A stretch of 12,784 nt of DNA from contig MGNS01000026.1 in assembly GCA_001795165.1 (NCBI GenBank), forward strand, positions 10,737 through 23,520, given 5' to 3'. This document shows, piece after piece, positions 6,321 to 12,784 of this stretch. The stretch comes from Chloroflexi bacterium RBG_16_57_11 (GTDB lineage Bacteria > Chloroflexota > Anaerolineae > Anaerolineales > UBA4823). The position numbers and the translations under genes were made by a program. Each line of letters starts with the position of its first letter. The stretch's first letter is position 1. Below the pieces are notes generated by a model. It saw nothing but the letters and a program-made list of their open reading frames with translations, was not told where the DNA came from and did no database searches.

Positions 6321-7751
6321 TCAAGGGGAGGGGCTGGTAAAAATGATTGCTAAATTCGTCAGTTGCGGCATATATAACTGAGGGAAGAGCCCGGTAAAAA
6401 GTAGTAATCCCGCCCCAGCCAGGAGGAGAACTACCTGAACCCTGGTCTCACTGATATGCCAGTGCGCCTCATCGGGTGAGGTAACCAGAGCTGACAGGCT
6501 GCGCAATCCGGCGATTAGCACCCCGCTACATCCCACCAGAGACAGCCAGGCGATCGTGAGCGAGCGTTGGCTAAGGGTCGACCATAAGGCAACATTCACT
6601 GGAAAGCTGGCCAACAACGGCAACCCAGCCAGCGAGAAATTCGCCATCACCATCGTCAGCCCAGCGATGGGTAGGCGATAGGCGGCCCCGCGTATGGCGG
6701 AGAAGCTCAGCTCGGGATGATAATGTTTGAATATAGACAAAGCCAGGCTCCATATGGCCAGTCCAATCGCCTGCGGGGCAAGCAGCGAGAAATAGATCCC
6801 GATTTGTTCGGTGGTACGAACGGGTTGGTCGTTCAGGCTGATTGCCAACAGGGTCATACCAATTTGGGTCACGGCTGCAAAACCGAGCAGGCGTCCAAGG
6901 TGACGATCGAAAGCCGCCCCAAAACCTCCCGCCAGGGTCATTAAAACCCCGGCGTATTGTACGGCTGTGAAGGTGCTCGGTGGTAGGCCGACCAGTGAAT
7001 AGCGAGACAACACCTCCAATGCGATCAACCCTACAGTATTTGGTAAGAGGAAGAAGATAAATCCTGCAGGATATGGGTTTACCTCCTCCGCCAGCATCGG
7101 CAGCCACGTATGAAAGGGGGTTACTGCCAGGATCATAGCAAACCCGAGCGCGAGGCTCAGTATGGATGGAACCAAGTCGGATTGTCCTTCACCACCTGGT
7201 CTCGTCGCAATTGAGAACAAGGCATCCGCAAGCAGGATTAAACACACCCCGGCGAGCTGAAAGATCAAAAAACGGGTCACTCCTCTTGCTGCGGGTCTGC
7301 CAGGTGCCGACAGCAGTGGCACACTCACCATGCTTGCCAGCGCCAACAGCATGGCCGACGATGAGACAGCATCGGCAGCCAAAGCCGCGGTCAGCAAGGC
7401 GGTTATCATCAGGCATAGCGGAGTAAACAGGCGGTGGGTGCGGGCTGGGATGGCGCCACCAATCCAGAATGCTGCACAGACATAGAGCAAGATAATTACC
7501 GGCTGTGTTGAGTTGTTAAAAATAAAACGGTTGCCATAGATGGACTGAGCTGGCTCAATGGTATAGATAGGAAAGCCTGACCAAAGTCGCAACGAGATTG
7601 GCTCTCCGATGGGCAATTGCCAGGCCAGCCAGGCAAGCAGAAGAGCGAAGATGATGCCCGTGAAATGAATGGTTTTTTCCCACCGTCGCAAAGAATAAAT
7701 TGATAAAGCGAGCACCCCGGGAATTAATACCCACAGAGTAAACGCGCTCAT
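6321..7751 (-). CDS. NuoN-like proton-conducting transporter family membrane subunit, atypical
   Basis: This 476-residue protein has about 14 hydrophobic segments and resembles NuoN/MrpD/HyfF-type antiporter-like subunits of complex I relatives. Recognisable family landmarks are TPFHTWLP (211-218), NPYPAG (225-230), RLLGFAAVTQIGM (287-299) and FSLAGLPLLASF (372-383). By-eye alignment with E. coli NuoN puts neutral residues where the ion-translocating charges belong: Ser140 for the TM5 Glu, Ile207 for the TM7 Lys, Asn238 for the TM8 Lys and Asn386 for the TM12 Lys. The open frame extends to 8006, but the first 85 codons overlap the preceding gene in another frame and encode no family sequence. 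The ATG at 7751 shares one base with the previous TAA stop and has GGAG eight bases upstream. Translational coupling with the preceding subunit is likely. Proton pumping is doubtful; a structural or altered-specificity channel role is inference. Confidence 0.82.
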   Translation of the reverse strand: MSAFTLWVLIPGVLALSIYSLRRWEKTIHFTGIIFALLLAWLAWQLPIGEPISLRLWSGFPIYTIEPAQSIYGNRFIFNNSTQPVIILLYVCAAFWIGGAIPARTHRLFTPLCLMITALLTAALAADAVSSSAMLLALASMVSVPLLSAPGRPAARGVTRFLIFQLAGVCLILLADALFSIATRPGGEGQSDLVPSILSLALGFAMILAVTPFHTWLPMLAEEVNPYPAGFIFFLLPNTVGLIALEVLSRYSLVGLPPSTFTAVQYAGVLMTLAGGFGAAFDRHLGRLLGFAAVTQIGMTLLAISLNDQPVRTTEQIGIYFSLLAPQAIGLAIWSLALSIFKHYHPELSFSAIRGAAYRLPIAGLTMVMANFSLAGLPLLASFPVNVALWSTLSQRSLTIAWLSLVGCSGVLIAGLRSLSALVTSPDEAHWHISETRVQVVLLLAGAGLLLFTGLFPQLYMPQLTNLAIIFTSPSP

Positions 7752-8401
7752 TAGCCTGGCTCCATAGAAGGCGCCAATGTCAGATAGGCGCCTGACAGCG
7801 CAAGCCCAAGAGCGATGGTGGCTGAAAGCGCTGCTGCGAGTGTGGTGATATTGATCGCAGAATACAAAATTAGAAAGCCAGAAAACAGGGATAGCAGACC
7901 AATGGTGACGCGTAAGGCTTGAGAATAAAAACCCAGGTGAAGCAATGCGATCCCGATTAATATCAGACCACCCCAGGTCTGGGTCAGGCTGAGGCCGGGA
8001 ATCCAACCCGAAACGCGGGGTGTTTGAGAAAAAACCGCCAGGGCAACCAGAAAGATGGAAATGAGTAGAAATATTACATTGGGAGCGCGGTCTGAACCCA
8101 GACGCAATCTGCGTGCAAGCCTGCCGGTCGATGGTTCGGATTGCTCGATATCTTTTATCTCACCGACCGGTTGGGGTAGGCTCAAAATGGCCATACCCAG
8201 CACAGCCCCGGCGATCCAACCGGCTACCATATGGCTGATGCTCATCGCTAACGGCCATACCTGCAGGATCAAAGCAAAAACCCCGACGTACTGGATTGCC
8301 AGCAGGCTGACGTTGAGGCGCCAGTCATCGATGATTAACATGAGGCAGGCAGTGATTGTTACCAGAATAGCCCCAAAAAAGGCCATCAACTCAAGACTCA
8401 T
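7751..8401 (-). CDS. HyfE/NuoK-like small membrane subunit
   Basis: This 216-residue protein has about six or seven membrane segments in two halves split by a charged loop (about 80-107). The size and layout match HyfE of hydrogenase-4, and the second half (about 145-207) resembles NuoK/MrpC. The two membrane glutamates of NuoK appear to be lost. By eye, Leu170 sits at the E. coli Glu36 position (IGLLSLFSG where the family has GLELLLN). Ser193 sits at the Glu72 position (LSATIALGLAL beside EASIGLAL). The ATG at 8401 has GGAGG at 8409-8413 on the - strand, seven bases upstream and inside the end of the previous gene, which is only three bases away. The stop overlaps the next start. It should form one complex with its two larger neighbours. 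The HyfE/NuoK relationship is a moderate-confidence reading from pattern and context; the first half I cannot assign. Confidence 0.72.
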   Translation of the reverse strand: MSLELMAFFGAILVTITACLMLIIDDWRLNVSLLAIQYVGVFALILQVWPLAMSISHMVAGWIAGAVLGMAILSLPQPVGEIKDIEQSEPSTGRLARRLRLGSDRAPNVIFLLISIFLVALAVFSQTPRVSGWIPGLSLTQTWGGLILIGIALLHLGFYSQALRVTIGLLSLFSGFLILYSAINITTLAAALSATIALGLALSGAYLTLAPSMEPG

Positions 8402-8404
8402 CGA

Positions 8405-9994
8405 TTAGCCTCCGGGGCCCAGGCTGACGAACAAAGAAATCAGCAGCGCCAGGCCTAATAGCGTCCATAAGATCCCGGCGCGGCCTTCAAGAATCATATT
8501 GATCATGATAACCATATGTTCGATGGACCGGAAGAGGTTGGCAAGAAGGCGGTACAGCCAGTCCATTTCCAGGAAGGTTTTCAGGGTGTTAAGGAAACCT
8601 GGCTTGGTTCTTGGGCGGGAACTGAAGAGCGGCATGGCTACGGCTGCCAATCCTACCGCGACCATACTGATACCTGTCGAAATCCAGTCCATTTGATCTT
8701 GTCCAACGCCTCCGGTATCAGCGAGCGAAAACCAGGCGACCGTATAATGTGAGATTAACAGCAGTAATAAGCCCGAGGAGTAAAGGACAGCCAGCCATCG
8801 CTCGGCTCCAATCAGGGCGGAGGGAAGCCGGAGGACATGTCGCAAAGTGCCTGCCAGGAACAGCCCCTGACCGATGATAAAAATTACCAGCACGGGCTTA
8901 AAAGGCAAGGCATACAGACCTGCGCCTTCCCAGGTGGGGCTGAAAGGCAGCGCAGAAATGCTGACCAGGCCGAGGAATAAAATCACACTCAGCCCGCGCA
9001 GACGAGAGGTCGACAGGCAGAATACACCTCCAGCGAAAAGGGTTGCGACGCCCCAGGCAAGACTGGCAGTGGATTGGCCAACCACGGCTGACGCCAGCGC
9101 CAAAGCTGCCAGGCAGATGACCCAGTAGGAAATCCCGTTCTGAGGCGCGGATATACCGGCCCAGGCAAGACCACCACAGATTAGCGTGATGCCCGTCAGC
9201 AGCAAGAAGAAACCGTCCAGATCAGCGGGTGCTCCGGCCATTCCTGCGCGAGACAACAAGACCAATGCTGGCGCACAGGGAGCCAGCCTGAGTAAGACGA
9301 GCAGACCGGTGCTTTTCGGATCATCTTGGGGGACCGGTTTATGGGTCGGCAAGACGCCAAGGTTTATCCCGGCGGCGAGCAGCAGGATTGCGCTGATTTG
9401 TGGTGCAATCGTAGTGAAGGATAGCGGCAAATCGGCGGCATTGGCGATCATCCCGGCATAAACTACACAACCGATGCTCGCAAAGCGCAGCGATAGCGCC
9501 AGCACCACGGATCGATTATGCAGGCTCTCCTGGATTTTGCTCAACCGTAGGATAAGCTCAAGGCCTGCCAGTAAGGTCCAGGAAAGCAGCGTGGTGAGCA
9601 AATTACCGGAAAGTGTGGCAAGCATCGAAAACGCTGTCAATAATAAATAGGCGATCAGATCGTACCAGTAGCTCGATGAGCGACTCGTAACCGGGCGCGC
9701 AACATCGGTGACGATTACTGCGAGAATCAGGGTTGTCAGGGCGATGATGAAGGGCCAGGATTTTGAGTCAAGCAGCAGTACAGGTGAGGCTGGCAGGAAG
9801 ATGCTCGGCTGCCAATCCGCTAATGGTAGATTCAGCGGTGAAGTCGGGCGGATGGACCATGCCAGGATCCAGATAAATAGGCTGCTCAGTGCAGCGAGCA
9901 GCCAGTGGTGGGTAAATCCGGGTCGCAGCCACCGGACTCCCAGGATAAGCGATGCGGTGGCGAGCGGCAGGAGGACCAACACAAGGATCAGCAT
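8405..9994 (-). CDS. NuoL/NuoM-like membrane subunit, atypical
   Basis: This 529-residue integral membrane protein has about 14 hydrophobic segments plus a C-terminal amphipathic region (about 467-500) and a last membrane helix. That layout is like HyfB/NuoL relatives. The family signal is degenerate but visible: SGNLLTTLLSWTLLAGLELIL (129-149) matches the TM4-5 region, where NuoL and NuoM have W-E, and GVLPTHKPVP (213-222) matches the P-x-H-x-W-L-P loop. By eye, Thr140 replaces the catalytic Glu after Trp139, and Asn211 replaces the TM7 Lys. The tail LEGRAGILWTLLGL is also of the type seen in NuoL-like hydrogenase-type subunits. The ATG at 9994 is the first in frame and begins TM1. Its ribosome binding site is poor, with only an AGG about 13 bases upstream. 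It is first of the trio, 50 bases after the lipoprotein gene. Family membership is moderately sure; activity is unknown. Confidence 0.75.
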   Translation of the reverse strand: MLILVLVLLPLATASLILGVRWLRPGFTHHWLLAALSSLFIWILAWSIRPTSPLNLPLADWQPSIFLPASPVLLLDSKSWPFIIALTTLILAVIVTDVARPVTSRSSSYWYDLIAYLLLTAFSMLATLSGNLLTTLLSWTLLAGLELILRLSKIQESLHNRSVVLALSLRFASIGCVVYAGMIANAADLPLSFTTIAPQISAILLLAAGINLGVLPTHKPVPQDDPKSTGLLVLLRLAPCAPALVLLSRAGMAGAPADLDGFFLLLTGITLICGGLAWAGISAPQNGISYWVICLAALALASAVVGQSTASLAWGVATLFAGGVFCLSTSRLRGLSVILFLGLVSISALPFSPTWEGAGLYALPFKPVLVIFIIGQGLFLAGTLRHVLRLPSALIGAERWLAVLYSSGLLLLLISHYTVAWFSLADTGGVGQDQMDWISTGISMVAVGLAAVAMPLFSSRPRTKPGFLNTLKTFLEMDWLYRLLANLFRSIEHMVIMINMILEGRAGILWTLLGLALLISLFVSLGPGG

Positions 9995-10044
9995 AGGGAG
10001 AAATTGCCTGCGAGGATATACTCAAGTTTGAAGGGAGACCCCTC

Positions 10045-11550
10045 TTATTTACGGAAGGTAGGGGTCAACCAAAAGAAATGATGCGCTCCCGGTCCGATGG
10101 TTGGTTGTAAGTCGGTAAATTCAGAGGTTCTCATGGAAAGTAGATAAATTTGATTGCGCCCGCCCAGGACCAGAGCGTTGATGCCATCCGGTGACCAGAG
10201 GACCTGGCTGGTCTCAGCGGGAAGGATTTCCAGCTTGGTCAGCGATCCATTGAGAATGTTCAAGTCGAAGAGCACAGGTGGATCATCGCTTCGGTTAAGG
10301 CGGATGGCAAATAACAGGTGATTGGGCTGTGCCTCCGTCAGCCAGATTAAACGATGAGCGGGGATGGATTTGCTTTGGGCTGTGCTGAAAGGGAAATCAT
10401 CTGAGTATAAGTTATACTGCTCCCCGGATACCAATATATCGGGGTTCGTAGGGATGACATGCCAGATGTGGATGAAAGGTGGCACATATCTATTGGGCTC
10501 GCTGGCATGCCCGACCAGCAGGTTACCGTTGGCTTGCCATTTCACCAGGGTCTCGACCTCGCCGGTAATGTACGTATCAGTCGCTTGGGACAGCAGGCCG
10601 CTGCGCCGATCGAAGACAGCCTGCCAACCGACTTGAGACCCGATAAGCGCGACCTTCACCAGTACAAAACGCTCGCTAGGGGCAAATTCAAGATCTGTGA
10701 AACGTGCTTTAATTTCCAGACTTTGACCTTTCGGATCTTTGATCTGGACACGATTTGAGTGAACGAGTTTAGCTCTTTGAAGATTTACCCCGGCTTTGGC
10801 CGGCGCCTGCCACAAACCTAAAGCATCACTCCACACTAGGTCGCGGCTATCCGGAGACCAGGCTAAAGAAGCGCATTCTGCCACCGGTTCCGCGTGGCAG
10901 GTCCCCAGAATTTGGGGCTGGTTGCCTGGCGTGGTTGGCGAGACGAATATCGTGACGCCCTGTGCATCCTTTTGGGTGAAAACCACGTGACTACCGTCTG
11001 GTGAGACCGCGATTTGTTGGATGCTGGCAGCATTGTCTGCCAGTGTGATGATTTGCTGATCCTTTAAGTGCAGCGCGTCAAGATCGAAATGCTGCACCCC
11101 ATTGGCGGTGATCTTCTGAGGCCGTAATAATACGATCACCTGCCCATCCGGGCTGGGAGAATAATCGATTACATTCTGCGCCAGAGGGACAGCCTTGCCG
11201 GTCAGTGGATCCCAGCGCATCAAGCTGTCTTGCGCGATATACAGCAGATCGCTCAGTGTGCTAAGCTGGCGGATGGGCCCGGTGTTCGTTTGGGGGGTTA
11301 CGATAAAGGAATTTTCCGGGGTGGCAGTTGCCTGCACCAGCCCGATGTCCGCTGCCTCACCCGGGTGTAGCGGATCGACCGGATTATCGAGCTCGTCGGC
11401 TGGGCTTGGTGAAAATTCTTGTCCGGATTCTTGAGCTGTAACCGACGTGCGTGGAGTAGATACCGGTGGCACGGCCTGGCTGCGCGGACAACCGCTGGCC
11501 AGCAGGATCACTGTGGTCAGAGCAAAGAGCAGGAATGGACGGGTCATCAC
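10045..11550 (-). CDS. Secreted lipoprotein with TolB/WD40-like beta-propeller
   Basis: This 501-residue exported protein begins with a signal peptide and lipobox LASGC, giving lipidation at Cys21. A disordered Pro/Ser/Thr-rich spacer (about 24-90) follows. The rest looks like a beta-propeller of TolB/PD40 type, with repeated blades marked by SPDG or close variants at about 133, 183, 232, 291 and 453. Cys218 and Cys226 could form a local disulfide. It should sit outside the cytoplasmic membrane as a binding or scaffolding protein; no catalytic motif is evident. The start is uncertain by one codon: GTG at 11550 is nine bases after GAGGTG, while the next codon, ATG at 11547, is 12 bases away. 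It lies three bases after the hydantoinase stop and 50 before the membrane trio, so it could serve either. The ligand is not recognisable. Confidence 0.85.
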   Translation of the reverse strand: MMTRPFLLFALTTVILLASGCPRSQAVPPVSTPRTSVTAQESGQEFSPSPADELDNPVDPLHPGEAADIGLVQATATPENSFIVTPQTNTGPIRQLSTLSDLLYIAQDSLMRWDPLTGKAVPLAQNVIDYSPSPDGQVIVLLRPQKITANGVQHFDLDALHLKDQQIITLADNAASIQQIAVSPDGSHVVFTQKDAQGVTIFVSPTTPGNQPQILGTCHAEPVAECASLAWSPDSRDLVWSDALGLWQAPAKAGVNLQRAKLVHSNRVQIKDPKGQSLEIKARFTDLEFAPSERFVLVKVALIGSQVGWQAVFDRRSGLLSQATDTYITGEVETLVKWQANGNLLVGHASEPNRYVPPFIHIWHVIPTNPDILVSGEQYNLYSDDFPFSTAQSKSIPAHRLIWLTEAQPNHLLFAIRLNRSDDPPVLFDLNILNGSLTKLEILPAETSQVLWSPDGINALVLGGRNQIYLLSMRTSEFTDLQPTIGPGAHHFFWLTPTFRK

Positions 11551-11553
11551 GTG

Positions 11554-12783
11554 CTAAAGCACCTCTGCACCAGGCACACGGTACAGGAACTTACCCATGC
11601 CGGCATGTCCCAGCCAATGGTCGCCATCCACAATCAACTGGCCTCGCAGGAAGACCTTCTCCGGAAAGCCGGTCAGCTCGTAACCTTCGAACAAGTTGTA
11701 ATCCGTGCGGTGATGGGCATGCGCAATGCCATAAGTCAGCTTTCGTTCCGGATCCCAGACGACAATATCAGCCTCCGCGCCAGGCACCAGGCTACCCTTG
11801 CGCGGGTATAGACCGAAAATTTTTGCAGGGTTCGTGCTGGTTAGGGCGACAAACTGGTTGGCGGTGATCCGTCCAGCGCCAACCCCATAGGTCCACAACA
11901 CCGGCAGGCGGTCACCTACAGCGGGTAAGCCGTTGGGAATTTTTGTGAAATCATCGGCACCTAATTCTTTGCCAGGGATAGCCACCGGTTGCCCTTCATA
12001 AATGATCGGCTTGGTGCCGTCAAAAAAGAACGGGCAATGATCGGTTGCCATGACCTGGATCGTTCCATCGGCCAGCCCTTGCCAGATGCGCTCGTTGTCG
12101 ACTGCCGTGCGCATCGGCGGCGAGCAGATCCATTTTGCCCCATCCGCGCCTCGCAGGTGATCGATGGTGAAGAACATGTATTGGAGGCAGGTCTCGCCCA
12201 TTACCGGCAAGCCATGCTGGCGGGAATATTGGAGCTGATCTACCTCGCCAGCAACGTTCATGTGCACGACATAGAGTGGAGCTCCTGCCTGTGCAGCCAG
12301 GGCCGAGGATCGTAAAACTGCCTCCACAGCGCCCCAGGCTGGTCGGGTGTGGGCATGCCATTCGGGGGTGGTGTGGCCTTCCGCCAACGCTTCGGCGACC
12401 AGAATATCGATCACATCACCATTCTCGGCATGCACCATCGTTAATAATCCGTTCTCACGGGCGATACGTAGAGCGCGGAATATCTCTCCATCCTGCAATC
12501 GCAATCGACGGTTATACGCTGTGAAGACTTTCAAGGTAGTGATACCGAGGTCGGGCAGGTGAGGAATTTCTGCTGCCACCTGGTCGTCCAGGCTGGTAAG
12601 GTTCATGTGAAAGCTAAAATCGATCGCTGCTTTCGGATCGGCCTTGGCGCGCCAGACCTCTACAGATTCTTCCAATGTCGGCTTGTCTTGCGGAACAAAG
12701 TCGATTACTGTGGTTGTGCCGCCAAAGGCAGCGGCCTTGTGTCCGGTATAGTGGTCATCCGATGACACGGTCCCAAACATGAG
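11554..12783 (-). CDS. hydA: D-hydantoinase / dihydropyrimidinase (N terminus cut by window)
   Basis: This cyclic amidohydrolase opens hydantoin or dihydropyrimidine rings and is a cytosolic two-metal enzyme of the amidohydrolase superfamily. About 409 residues are visible. The first 50 or so, including the H-x-H metal motif, lie beyond the right edge, so the ATG at 12780 is internal. The remaining active site is intact: the carbamylated Lys in TTLKVFTAYN (codon 12529-12531), the metal His in MVHAEN (12430-12432), the metal His in VVHMN (12262-12264) and the catalytic Asp in ATDHCPFFF (12040-12042). The substrate-binding Tyr of VFTAYN, the Ser of ICSPPMR and the Asn of IPNG are also present. 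The C-terminal beta-sandwich part ends normally. It precedes the lipoprotein gene by three bases. The sequence alone does not separate hydantoinase from dihydropyrimidinase. Partner genes for carbamoyl-amino-acid hydrolysis are not in view. Confidence 0.94.
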   Translation of the reverse strand, partial: LMFGTVSSDDHYTGHKAAAFGGTTTVIDFVPQDKPTLEESVEVWRAKADPKAAIDFSFHMNLTSLDDQVAAEIPHLPDLGITTLKVFTAYNRRLRLQDGEIFRALRIARENGLLTMVHAENGDVIDILVAEALAEGHTTPEWHAHTRPAWGAVEAVLRSSALAAQAGAPLYVVHMNVAGEVDQLQYSRQHGLPVMGETCLQYMFFTIDHLRGADGAKWICSPPMRTAVDNERIWQGLADGTIQVMATDHCPFFFDGTKPIIYEGQPVAIPGKELGADDFTKIPNGLPAVGDRLPVLWTYGVGAGRITANQFVALTSTNPAKIFGLYPRKGSLVPGAEADIVVWDPERKLTYGIAHAHHRTDYNLFEGYELTGFPEKVFLRGQLIVDGDHWLGHAGMGKFLYRVPGAEVL

Positions 12784-12784
12784 G

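Noticed and set aside
6294..6323. UGA stop of the NuoN-like gene as a selenocysteine codon
   Set aside because: Read-through gives only about nine codons before another stop, with no family sequence.
6571..7107. 178-codon - strand open frame
   Set aside because: Lies wholly within the NuoN-like gene in another frame; not hydrophobic and no recognisable features.
7752..8006. N-terminal extension of the NuoN-like frame
   Set aside because: Hydrophilic, His- and Arg-rich sequence that overlaps the preceding gene in another frame; the ATG at 7751 has a ribosome binding site and begins a membrane helix.

Overview
The window reads as a chromosomal segment of a bacterium, most likely a Chloroflexota (Anaerolineae-like) lineage. 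That placement is inference. It rests mainly on an NBR1-type Ig-like domain fused to a membrane-anchored solute-binding protein, an architecture I associate with that class, and on the style of the Pro/Thr-linked surface proteins. No rRNA, tRNA, mobile element or CRISPR array was seen, and there is no gene-free stretch longer than 147 bases.

Layout. The left end (2-1405) is on the + strand: the C-terminal half of an ABC-F ATPase, a 147-base gap, then a universal stress protein. Everything from 1407 to the right edge is on the - strand and tightly packed. In transcription order it holds a hydantoinase/dihydropyrimidinase (cut by the right edge), a TolB-like beta-propeller lipoprotein, three integral membrane proteins (NuoL/M-like, HyfE/NuoK-like, NuoN-like), a long coiled-coil protein, selenocysteine elongation factor SelB, and a family 3 solute-binding protein with NBR1-Ig and C-terminal Ig-like domains. 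Gaps between these genes are 3, 50, 3, -1, 53, 38 and 26 bases, so one long transcript or a few nested ones is plausible.

How the genes may work together. SelB is a confident call and shows that the organism decodes UGA as selenocysteine. Neither its tRNA gene nor selA lies here, and no selenoprotein was seen. The three membrane genes are coupled by 3-base spacing and a stop/start overlap and look like one complex related to the membrane arm of complex I, Mrp antiporters and hydrogenase-4.

The main unusual signal is in that trio. By-eye alignment places neutral residues (N, S, T, I, L) at the Glu and Lys positions that carry ion translocation in NuoK, NuoL, NuoM and NuoN. The trio may therefore be a non-pumping or repurposed derivative. 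It sits between a propeller lipoprotein and a cytoplasmic coiled-coil protein with three E-W-x(2-3)-F motifs, and these five genes are the best candidate here for an undescribed membrane system. A bulged hairpin next to the ribosome binding site of the coiled-coil gene is a possible control point.
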